NCBI RefSeq assembly: GCF_030052815.1
Contig: NC_079507.1
Location: forward strand, 13,662,141-13,726,140
DNA length: 64,000 bases
Reading direction: 5' to 3'
Origin: Hevea brasiliensis
Lineage: Eukaryota > Streptophyta > Magnoliopsida > Malpighiales > Euphorbiaceae
Both the position numbers and the translations under genes were made by a program. This document shows positions 22,007-32,689 of the stretch, one piece after another. Each line of letters starts with the position of its first letter. The stretch's first letter is position 1. The notes under the pieces were generated by a model. That model worked only from the letters and a program-made list of their open reading frames with translations. It was not told where the DNA came from and did no database searches.

Positions 22007-23741
22007 GGGAATTGCTTACACACAGGTTAGTGACTATTTCTTCTCTTTTTCTTTAGATTTTGTGCTAGTAACATTATTTATGTTAGGAAATTGAGAAAAT
22101 TGAACAAATATGTGCATGTTTGGGCCTCTACAAAATTTTGGCAGCTTTATGGGGGGAAGTAGTTCTTATTATTTTGATGGATTAAAGAGGATTAGAGGTG
22201 GTGTTTGAAGTGTATATGTAGAGTGATAATGAATTAGTATGTTTAATTGATGTATGTGCATAAATGGACATTTGAGAATTAAGGTTTGAAGCATGAAGTT
22301 AGGTTTTGCTCATGTGTTAGTGAATGGAAGTCCTAATGGTCAATTAGTGACCATTTGGCTATATTTGAAGAGGAATTGAAGTGATTTATGCCAATGGAAT
22401 TGAGGTTAGGTATGCTGCTTTAGGTGACCTGCAGGGCTGGATATGAGTCCAGCTGATTTGGATAGCTTTAACTTAAGTTGTGTAGGTTCAATTGGTGCAA
22501 GGCTAAATGGACATGAAACTAGACACATAATGGCACAACTTTGATGAAGAAACCTTGCCCAGAAAACAAACTTAGGATGACCTAAAAATTGGCCAAATCT
22601 GGGTAACCAATTATGGACCTGGTAAAAGTGACCAAATGAATTCATTTGGCCATAACTCAGAGTAGGAATATCTAACTGACCTGAATTTTATATCAATGGA
22701 AAGTTTAGACAATTTAGGATAACTTTCACGAAGGACGCAACTCCAAAGTTTGACCAGAACTTAATGAAATTGCCCACCAAATTCAAGATACCAAAACTGC
22801 CAGAATGGATTCTGTTCAGAAATTCTGGGTATTGCCCTATCCGGCCAGTTATGGTATTTAGGCCATAACTTGTGCTACAAAACTCCAATTGGAGTGATTC
22901 AAAGAGGTAATTAAAGAAGCACAATAAGGAACAACTTTGATGAAGAAAAGCTAGCCCAGTTTTCACTGTAGAATTGTCCATTTGAATAGTAAACTTAGGT
23001 AATAAAAACCGAAAATTTAGAAATGCATCTAGGGGACTTTAAATTGCAATTGGCAATTAATACTAGCTAATGTAAAACTCAAAATGTGGGATCTCGATGT
23101 AATTAGAACTAACTTATCCATTAAGTATGAAAAAGTCAACATTTTGTTAACTAGTAAGGTGAATAATAATCAAAATGATTAGCAAATTAAGATGAAGACC
23201 TAAAACCAATTCTAAGCTTAAATGCTTAGAATTGTATGACAAATGTGGACTATGCATCTTAGTCAAAATTGTTAGAGGGAAATTAAGGCCATAAATTTGA
23301 AATCCATGAAATGTTCATGGAATGCTTGAAACATGAAAAGTAAGTCACCTAATTGATGTGAATAGGTAGTTAGGGCTTATATGCCCATCACAAATAGAAT
23401 TCATAAAATATTAGTAATTCAACATGAAATATAAAATTTGTAATTACATAAGTAGATTTTCGAATGTGTAAATGTGAAAGGAAAAATGTTTTGAATACAA
23501 AGGTACATGTGAACCATTGTTTTGAATTGTGATCAATATGGATAATATAATGATTATATAAATTATGATGAATGCGTAAACTATGTAAATATTAGACTTA
23601 GAGATTTATGTTTTTATTATGAAGAAGATTAAAATGCTAGAAATTATAATTAGAACCTATAATGAAATAATGAAACTTATGAACATTTAATGGTAGTATG
23701 TGCTCATGTATTGCCTAGACACGTGTGTCAGATTGGATAGA

Positions 23742-23886
23742 TTGGCATGCCAATAGGGTATTGTTTTAGCAGTACTGCAAAAGGCTTTATGCCTGTATTC
23801 ATGGCTTTATGCCCGCACTCATGATTTTATGCTCGTACTAATAGCTTTTATGCTCGATTATGTGTTATCATGGCTTTTTAGCCATA
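23742..23886 (+). repeat. Array of short hairpins in family F LTR
   Basis: TTGGCATGCCAA (23742-23753), GCAGTACTGC (23769-23778), AGGCTTTATGCCT, ATGGCTTTATGCCC and ATGGCTTTTTAGCCAT follow at intervals of about 20-30 bases. The second F copy has an extended version at 60977-61126. Confidence 0.8.
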
Positions 23887-24237
23887 CCGATTTATCGTGG
23901 TTGACGTTCTGTGTCCCATGGTATGACGACCTGAGATACCACGATCTCCAGTGTTAACGACTCGTTATCCAATTTAGTTAGCCTGTCATAAGTTACTTGA
24001 GCAGTGAAATTTATTGAAATAAGTTAAGAATATTAGCAAATGAAAATATTAGCAATTAAATAAATGAGTAAGAATATTTAATTATTATGAAAGAATTAAG
24101 TGAAGAGGAATAAATTAGAACAAAGGATAGTTAATACTAGAAGTATTATATGAAATTAGATTAAATTTCAGAGTATTTAAATTTTGATCCATTTCTTTTT
24201 TTATTGTATATTATTTTCTTGTTATATTATTGCACCA

Positions 24238-24255
24238 CTAAGCAGCAATGCTTAG
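24238..24255 (+). repeat. Conserved LTR hairpin after CACCA, family F
   Basis: CTAAGCAGCAATGCTTAG, a 7-bp stem with a GCAA loop. Confidence 0.8.
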
Positions 24256-24889
24256 CGTGATGGATTTGTTTCCTCGAGTAGTACTGAAGGTAAAGCCCAG
24301 CGAAACAGAGATTTTGGAGTTATGATCTGCAAAAGTGTCTGAAGTATTCAAGGTTGTCACCTCCTCAGCAATGCATGTAGATAGGGCCCATATAGGTCAT
24401 AATTTGTATGTTATATAAAATGCTTAGTTATAGTATTGTAATGTAGATTATGAAAATGTAATTAATAGGTATGTGATGTAAATTAATAAATTAGTTAGTT
24501 CATATGTGATTAAATTATATATCATGTAAATTAATGAATATTGAAAATTTTCATATATGAGTTGAGCATGAATGGGAATGTATAGAAATGGATATGAATG
24601 AAACTGTATGGATTTGAATACGAAATTGAAATGTATAGATGATGCATGAAATGATGAAATTTTTATTTTATAATATTATTGAAATTTTCAAATAAGTGAA
24701 TAGTGAAACACGTCAAACGTTAATAAAATAGGGAAAACTCCATTAGTTTCTCCATCGAAAAATAATTGATATTAAAAGATAATAACTTGAAAATGATTAA
24801 AGGAATAAAGTAAGATAATATCGGGTGCTCCGACACCGAGAGTGACATGCCACGCTCGGCTACACTGTAGTTGGGTGAGGGGTGTCACA

Positions 24890-26434
24890 GAACCTACTCC
24901 AACTTGTGAATCCTGCCTTCAAGGCAAAATGACTAGATCACCTTTTGTTGGAAAAGGGTTAAGAGCTGAAAATATTTAGGAACTAATACATAGTGATGTA
25001 TATGGTCCATTTAAGGAAATGGCTAGAGGTGGTTTTCATTACTTTATTACCTTTACTGATGACAAATCAAGGTTTGGGTATTTGTATTTAATGAAATACA
25101 AACATGAGTCCTTTGAAAAGTTCAAAGAATTTAAATCTGAAGTAGAAAATCAAATGGAAAAAAGTATTAAAACTCTTCGATCAGATCGTGGAGGTGAATA
25201 CTTAACTACTGAATTTGATGACTACATAAAAGAGCATGGCATTATTTTCCAGTTGACTCCTCCAGGAACGCCACAATTGAATGGTGTATCTAAAAGGAGG
25301 AATCATACCCTATTAGATATGGTACGTAGTATGATGAGCTATACTGACATGCTAATCTCCTTTTGGGGATTTGCATTAGAATCAGCTTTGTACATTCTAA
25401 ATAGGATTCCATGAAGGTCGATCCCTTCCACACCTTATGAGATATGGCATGGAAGAAAACCAAGTCCTAAGCATATTAAAATTTGGGGTTATTCAGCTTA
25501 CATTAGAAAGCTGAAAACTGATAAATTAGAAACCAAATCAGAAAGGGCTTGATTTGTTGGATATCCAAAAGAAAGTTTTTGATATTATTTTTATTTGCCT
25601 ATATCACAAAAGGTTGTGGTAAGCAGAGATGCCATATTTTTTGAACAACAGTTTATTCAAGAAGGTGGCAAAGGAAGGCAAATAGAGTTAGAATTGGAGA
25701 ATTCTGACTAACCGACAAATCAGATGGATATAGATCCATCTAGTTAACCTACTCCTATTGATGAAACATCTATAATAATTCCTCGTAGATCGATCAGAAT
25801 ATCTCACCCACCAGAGAGATATTGTTTTCTTCATGAAGATGAATAAGAGTTGTTTGCTCATTAAGAATAGATCATGGAGATGATCCTTTTACTTATGAAG
25901 AAGCTATATCATATATAGACTCTTCTAAATGGATTGAAGCTATGAAATCCGAAATTGATTCCATGTATAAGAACCAAGTTTGGGATCTTATTAACCCACC
26001 TAAAGGTATTGTACCTATAGGAAATAAATGGGTTTTCAAGAAGAAAATTGGTTCTGATGGAAAAGTAGAGACCTATAAGGCAAGGCTAGTTGCAAAAGGG
26101 TTTCGCCAATGGTAAGGAATCGACTATGAAGAGACTTTCTCGCCTATTGCCATGCTTAAATCAATTAGGATTTTATTAGCAATAGCTGCATACTATTATT
26201 ATGAAATTTGGCAGATGGATGTCAAAACAACTTTTCTCAGTGGAAACATTGATGAAAACATTTTCATGGAACAACCTAGGGTTTTTAATCCCAAGATAGT
26301 TCTAAGGTGTGTAAGCTAAAATGATCCATTTATGGGTTGAAACAAGCTTCGTGGAGTTAAAACATTCATTTTGATGAAGCCATTAAATCATTTAGTTTTA
26401 TAAAAAATATGGATGAGCCATGTGTATATAAGAA
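24890..26434 (+). pseudogene. pol: Ty1/copia pol, integrase and RT N-terminal half
   Basis: Starts in the pre-integrase zinc-binding region ('CESCLQGKMTRSPF'). The integrase core has 'HSDVYGPF' and 'LRSDRGGEYL' with both Asp, but 'PQLNGVSKRRN' has Lys where the catalytic Glu normally stands. After 'WGFALESALYILNRIP' (25414) the frame is interrupted repeatedly. RT is recognisable by 'NKWVFKKKIGSDGK' (around 26025) and 'KARLVAKGF'. It is cut at 26434 by the family A element and resumes at 37454. Gag, protease and primer site are missing to the left, where family F LTR is found. It is a typical plant copia; I do not assign the lineage. Confidence 0.85.
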
Positions 26435-28522
26435 TGTAACACCCTCCCGGTAGCAACTCCGTACATTCTACTATTCTGGTGACCGGTGTCGGTCCGGACA
26501 GCTAGAACGTTCGGAAAAATATTTAAACTAAAGTGAGGAACCATAATTAACTCAAATATTAATAAGAAAAATTTAGTAAAAAATTTTAAAAATAAAATAC
26601 AACCAAGTTAAATGAGCCGGGGCCCAAGCGATGGGTAACCCAGAGGGAAGTTGCGGTTCTCGCAACTAGAAGCCCTAGACCCGGGGAAAAATTATAAAAT
26701 AATTTTTGGGACTCCAGAGAAGGGTCATTGAGGTCCCTATGGCATTAGAATGCCAAGAAAATATTTAGGAAAATTTTTCAATCGGTACAGACAATTTTGA
26801 CCCGTTAAGCCAAACGGAGGGCATTTTGGTCATTTCGCCTTCAGAGGTGATTTTTGGCCGACTTGTCCAGTTGAGTAAATAATTATTATGACATAAAATA
26901 TGAATAAACATTACTAAAAATTAAATTGAAAATGAGTAGTTAAGAAAAGAATAGAAAATGAGAAAAAAAGGCTCATTTATAACATCATGATGATGTCATT
27001 TAAAAGCTACAACCAATCACAATTGAACAACCATTTAACTAACTAATAAAAAGAGATAAACAAGACCAAAAAAAGACCAAAAGCTAGTAGCCATCTCCTT
27101 CCTCCCAAACCAGCCGAAATCCATACCTAGCCAAACCACCATTTTATGTTCTTAAAAGCTTCAATTTCCATGCTTTCCTCACCTTAAAATCCTAATATCC
27201 CTTCACAAAAATTTATCCCCACATCACAAGGCAACTCTAGGCAGCCATAAGAAGTAGGAATTCTAAGGAGAATACAAGTCCAAGAAGTGCCACTTAAAGG
27301 TTAGTGCAACTATCTACTTAAAACCCTTATTTTCCATGTTAGGGACTTGAAATCAACATGAATTTGTGAATTAAATGAACCAAATTTGTGTGTATGCCTT
27401 CCATGAATTTCAGCAGCCCTAAGGAAGGAACAATGATGGAGTGTTTTGATGGACTTAAAGTAGATTAGAGATCATGTTTAAAGCATGTATGCATGTGGTT
27501 AGTGAATGAGTTAGTAATTAAGGTATGTTGTGAAAATTTATAATGGAAACTAGGGTTTTGAGAGTAAAATGTGGACTTGGCTTATGAAATTGTTAAACAA
27601 CATTCTAATGGTCAATTAGTGACCATTTGAGAAATTGACTATAATTTGGACTGAAATATAGCATGGCAAAGTGAATGAGTATCTTTGCCCGATGAGTGCA
27701 GCAGGGTGGCTGTGATTCCAGCCCACTTGGACTGCCATATCTTTGGCTTTGTTGGTCCAATTGGTGTTTGGCCAATTGGACATGAAACTAGACTTATAAT
27801 GGCACATTTTTTCTGAAGAAACCATGCCCAAAAGACCAAAGCAAGAGGACCAAAAGTTGGCCCCAATCCGGGTACCCTGCAAGCCAATTCTGCAGAATGA
27901 CCAAATGAATAGTAACTATTCATTTGGCCATAACTCACTGTAGAAATGGTCAATTGACCTGAAATTTTTACAGAAACAAGAAGAGATATAGACAAACAAC
28001 TTTCATGAAGAAACCTACCCCAAATTATGGCCAGAACCCATCCAACAAGGCAGTGGCAGTCACTGTTCATGGTACTGTAGATTTGGTAAATTCTGCAGAA
28101 TTAGAAATCCGGCCAGCTGTGGTTTTTGGACCATATCTGGAGCTACAAAACTCCAAATGGAGTGATTCAAAAAAAGAAATTTAACTAGACAAAATAAGGA
28201 ACAACTTTCATGTTTACCATTTCCTCAAATTCCCACTAAAACAGTGCCCAATGGAACAGTAAATTTGGACTACAAAAACTGAAAATTCTGCTTCCCTTGG
28301 TTTAAACTTAGAAATGGTATTAATGCTTAATGCCAACAAGTTTTGAATGCAAAATGTGGTATGTTGGGAGTGTCAAAACCAATGTACCTATTTTTTATCA
28401 AAAAGTCAACATTTTTGTTGACCAATGAGGTGAATAGTGACACCAAAACTTGAAACTCAAAAGTTGAAGAATTCAAAAGTATCAAATGCCCTAGTATACC
28501 TAACAAGATTGGTTTGGATAGT

Positions 28523-28659
28523 TTGGCATGCCAATAGGGTTCAGTTAGCAGTACTGCACATGGCATTATGCCATTCTGTGATTTTATAGCTTCTAGCCAT
28601 TCTGACCTTGTATTGAGAAGTGGCCTCGTGCCTAATACTATTTACAGCTTGTTAGCTGT
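28523..28659 (+). repeat. Array of palindromes and short hairpins in family A LTR
   Basis: TTGGCATGCCAA (28523-28534), GCAGTACTGC (28548-28557), TGGCATTATGCCA (28561-28573), an imperfect AGCTTCTAGC stem, TGGCCTCGTGCC, and ACAGCTTGTTAGCTGT (28644-28659) follow each other. In the 3' LTR the fourth stem is perfect, ATGGCTTCTAGCCAT. Confidence 0.8.
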
Positions 28660-28904
28660 TCTGTTGCACACTGGGAGATGCATATGTGACCGATGGTTTG
28701 ACGGCCTGAGGTACTAGATACCCAGTGCCAGTTTACCCTTTTATCCAGTCCCATCATCTAGTATAGGTTACTTGGGCAACCAAATGAATGAAAATGGACA
28801 AAGTTAAAGAAATAAATGAATATAACAAATACAAAACAAATAAGACATATACATTCAATACATATTTATTTTCTGCTATTTTCTTTTATTTTATTATTGC
28901 ACCA

Positions 28905-28922
28905 CTAAGCATTATTGCTTAG
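28905..28922 (+). repeat. Conserved LTR hairpin after CACCA, family A 5' LTR
   Basis: CTAAGCATTATTGCTTAG preceded by TGCACCA and followed by CGCG. The same sequence occurs in the 3' LTR at 36819-36836. Confidence 0.85.
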
Positions 28923-29548
28923 CGCGTTGCTTTTGCCACGCGTAGGTTCTGGAGATACAGATCGAGAGCCCAGTAGACCGCAAGCTGGGTGAGTCCATCC
29001 TGCAGTTCTGCACAGTGTCCGTGTCACCTCAACTTCTACAGTGCATTGGTAGGACACTAGGTGTCATTTTGGTATTTTGTAACTAATTTTTATTTTCTCA
29101 TATGTAATTGAACTTATGTAATGTATTTTGAGCTTCATGTAAATAATGAAGATTTGTGGTTATGTATGGAAAAATTTGAGTATTTATTCATTGCTTATAC
29201 ATGAGTACCCTGAGAAATGATTGATTGAGAAATGTTGTTGAAAAATATTGAGTTTGTGATGACATTGGAGTTTGAGAAATGATTGAGTATGAATATTGGA
29301 AGTGTCTTTCACAGGTTCCGAAGAACTATTTTCTCCATTTTTAGCCGGTACTCTGCCGGATTTTCTACAAAATTTTCGGAACCTCAAATAAATTATAATT
29401 TCGATAAATGGCTCAAATATATTATATTTCACAAGTTATATTCAAAAGCATGATAAAAATTAATTAAGGTATATTAGAGTGTGCCAGTACACCGTGTGAT
29501 ATTGCTTACTCGGGTATACTGTATACGGGTAAGGGGCATCACATTTAG

Positions 29549-29564
29549 TGGTATCAGAGCACGG
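29549..29564 (+). promoter_or_regulatory. Primer binding site, initiator Met tRNA
   Basis: TGGTATCAGAGCACGG, five bases after the LTR end, is the standard plant tRNA-iMet primer site. Confidence 0.95.
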
Positions 29565-29670
29565 TTTAGGCGTTTCTGGGCCTAGATTGAGTCCATACCA
29601 TGCATTGCATTTGTAAGAGTTGAGGTGACACTAATGCAGATCTGTTTGCCTTTCTTATTTTGAATAGGAT

Positions 29671-30860
29671 ATGGACCCTACATCTCAGAGGGCAGTTGAG
29701 GAGGAAGTGGAGAGTCATGCTCCACCTGCAGCAGCTGAGACTGGGGGTATGGGAGAACTTGCTCCACCAGCTCAAGCAGAGCCTGCTCAGTCTCCACAGG
29801 CCATGTTCCAGCAAATGGCCGAATTTTTCAGACAAATGGCTGGGGTAATGCCATCACCACCACCACCACCACCACCAGCTCCACAGCAGAAATCACACCT
29901 GGAAAGATTAAGAAAATTTGGAGTAGTGGACTTCTTCGGCAAGAGAGAAGATGATTCTATTGCAGCCAAAAATTGGTTGAACAGAACAGGCAGAGTTCTA
30001 AAACAACTCCACTGCACTCCAGAGCAAAACCTAGAAGCTGCCATATCTCTGTTGCAAGATGATGCCTATGAATGGTGGAATACGGTGTCCAGTGAAGTAC
30101 AACCAAAAATAGTAACTTGGGACTTCTTCCTCTCCGAATTCAAGAAGAAATATGTGGGTACTGTATACCTAGACGAGAGAAGAAGGGAATTCATTAACCT
30201 GAGGCAGAGACAGCTGTCAGTGGCCGAGTATGAGAAGGAATTCGTAAGATTGAGCCGCTACGGAAGGGAGATAGTCCCTAATGAGGCTGAAAGGTGTAAG
30301 AGATTTGAAAAAGGACTAAATGACAACATAAAGATCCAGCTCACTGCCCTGGGAATCACAGAATTTACCAAGTTAGTGGAAGCTGCAATAAAGGTTGAAA
30401 AAGTAAGAATCAGTGAGCAGACCAGAAGGGATAGACAGCAGAAGAGGGCCCGGTCGGTCTAGTTCATCTCCTGCACACAGGAAGAGGTTCAAGGGTCCAC
30501 CGCACGAGTTCAGAGTCAGCCACACGGTCGAGTCGATCTCGAGGCCCGGGCCACGGTTACCCCTAGGAGAGGTCGGTCCACACCATCGGTGGCGGCTCTC
30601 GAGGATGGGGTTGAGGACCAGCCCGGCATCTTACGCATGTCCACATGCGAAGTGGCACAAGAAGTGTTGGAGAAATGGCGGTGCTGCAGGTGTGGGTCAT
30701 GAGCATCGATTGAAGAACTGCCCACGAAGAACTACTACAGATGCTCCAACACAAGCGAGGACACCTTTGCACCACAAAGGGGTAGGAAATCGCAAATCTG
30801 GCGATAGGACCATCACGAGGCACGCAGCGAGCCAGAGAGGCGGATAACGGACCACTGCGA
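29671..30860 (+). pseudogene. gag: Family A gag
   Basis: Gag capsid and nucleocapsid of a Tekay/Del-like chromovirus. Start ATG at 29671 ('MDPTSQRAVEEEVESHAPP'). An N-terminal proline run encoded by (CCA)n is followed by the capsid domain with 'DFFGKREDDSIAAKNWL', 'QDDAYEWWNTV' and 'FINLRQRQLSVAEYEKEFVR'. The open frame ends at 30462. Beyond it the nucleocapsid is scrambled by indels, and only '...NCPRRT' of the zinc knuckle remains, whereas the other family A copy shows the knuckle 'CGSTEHQLRNC' (53110-53150). The differences between the two copies here cluster at CAG/CTG triplets, so base-calling error is a serious alternative to decay. Confidence 0.85.
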
Positions 30861-30869
30861 GCTTATGCC

Positions 30870-32665
30870 ACGAGAGCTCAGGAGGAGCAAGATGCCCCGG
30901 ACGTCATCAGGGGTACGTTCTCCCTCTACAATACACCTGTGCATGCATTGGTGGATCCAGGATCCACCCATTCATATATCTGCATCAACTTACCCGTAGA
31001 AAGGGGGATACTAGTAGGGGAGAGTGACCAAGACATTCTGGTCACTAATCCATTGGGCCACAGTGTAGTGGTGAATAAAGTATACAAAGGTTGCCCGTTA
31101 AGGATTCAGGGGTATGAATTCTTGGCAGACCTGATTGAGTTACCCTTCCACGAGTTTGACGTGATTTTGGGAATGGACTGGTTGTCACGTCATCAAGCAA
31201 TGGTTGATTGTAAACTGAAGAGGATTTCTTTGAAAACTTCTGAGGGTAATGAGATCACAGTTGTGGGAGAAAGGACAGATTTCTTGTCCAATGTTATCTC
31301 AGCCACAGTTGCAAGAAGAATGATGAGAAAAGGCTGTGAAGCCTACCTAGCACATGTGGTGGATACTAGGCAGGCTAAGCCAAACCTGAGTGATATACCC
31401 ACAATAAGAGATTTCCCAGAGGTATTTCCTGAAGAGTTACCTGGTTTACCACCAGAAAGAGAAGTTGAATTTGCTATTGAGACACTGCCAGGTACAGCAC
31501 CCATTTCCATTGCTCCTTATAGGATGGCACCCACTGAATTGAGGGAGTTGAAAACTCAGTTACAAGAGTTGCTTGATAAGGGGTTCATACGCCCCAGTGT
31601 GTCACCGTGGGAGCTCGATCTTGTTGTGAAGAAGAAGGATGGGACTTTGAGGCTTTGCATTGATTCTTGGCGATTGAATAAAGTTACTGTGAAGATCATA
31701 TATCCGTTGCATAGAATTGATTATCTTTTTGATCAGTTGAAGGTAGGATGAGTATTTTCTAAGATTGATCTCAGATCAGGGTATCATCAGTTGAGGGTGA
31801 AGGATGTAGATGTGCCCAAGACTGCATTCAGAACCCGATATGGGCATTATGAGTTTCTGGTGATGCCCTTTGGCCTAACAAATGCACCAGCAGCATTCAT
31901 GGACCTTATGAACCGTATCTTCCATCCACACTTAGATCGGTTCGTAGTGGTCTTTATTGATGATATTTTGGTGTATTCCAAGACTAGGGAAGAACATGAT
32001 GAACATTTGAGGATTGTTCTGCAAACCCTGAGAGAAAAGAAGCTGTATGCTAAGTTGTCCAAGTGTGACTTTTGGTTGAATGAGATTGCATTCCTTGGAC
32101 ACATAATGTCAGCTGATGGGATTAGGGTGGATCCCAAGAAAATAGAAGCAGTAATGGAATGGAAGCCTCCCAGGAATACAACTGAGGTCAGAAGCTTCTT
32201 GGGGCTAGCTGGGTATTACAGGAGATTTGTGAAGGGATTTTGCTTAATAGCTGCTCCAATGACCAAGTTGTTACACAAGAATGTCGATTGTTGGAATAAC
32301 AAGTGTCGGACCAGTTTTGAAAAGTTGAAGGCTATGTTGTGAGGCACCGGTGTTAACACACCGGTCGAGAAAGGACTTTGTGGTCTCTGATGATGCCTTT
32401 CAGAATGGGTTAGGGTGTGTATTGATGCAAGAGGGGAAAGTGGTCGCTTATGCTTCCAGGCAGCTAAGGCCACATGAACAAAATTACCCTACCCATGATC
32501 TAGAGCTTGCAGCAATTATCTTCGCACTGAAGATATGGAGGCATTACTTATATGGTGAAAAGTGCTACATTTACACAGACCACAAGAGTCTGAAATATTT
32601 GCCAACTCAGAAGGAGCTCAACCTTAGACAGAGACAATGGATTGAGTTCCTGAAAGACTGATTGT
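30870..32665 (+). pseudogene. pol: Family A pol: protease, RT, RNase H
   Basis: Aspartic protease has the catalytic '[12 protein letters not shown]' (30940) and '[12 protein letters not shown]'. The linker '[20 protein letters not shown]' leads into RT, which shows '[13 protein letters not shown]', '[12 protein letters not shown]' and the active site '[11 protein letters not shown]' (around 31950). RNase H shows '[19 protein letters not shown]'. A compensating pair of indels garbles the codons after 'VSPW' (31610-31625), a stop lies at 31749-31751, and the frame breaks at 32342-32350 and 32661. In the other copy the corresponding bases read through normally at several of these points. Confidence 0.85.
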
Positions 32666-32689
32666 GTAATTGACTACCATCTTAGGAAG

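Larger units (their letters stand above)
22007..24889 (+). mobile_element. Family F LTR, 5'-truncated
   Basis: Matches 59040-61758 of the second F copy throughout and ends in TGAGGGGTGTCACA. It joins copia integrase sequence at 24890. The first 850 bases or so of the LTR are missing. It carries the hairpin array at 23742-23886 and the terminal hairpin at 24238-24255. It has no credible coding region. Confidence 0.8.
26435..29543 (+). repeat. Family A 5' LTR
   Basis: TGTAACACCCTCCCGG to ...AAGGGGCATCACA. It carries the subterminal box GGTGACCGGTGTCGGTCCGG (about 26479), the palindrome at 27899-27929, the hairpin array at 28523-28659 and the terminal hairpin at 28905-28922. Open stretches on either strand inside it look like chance frames. 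Confidence 0.92.

Noticed and set aside
29549..29564. tRNA-like sequence TGGTATCAGAGC as part of a tRNA gene
   Set aside because: No cloverleaf around it; its place just after an LTR marks it as a primer binding site.
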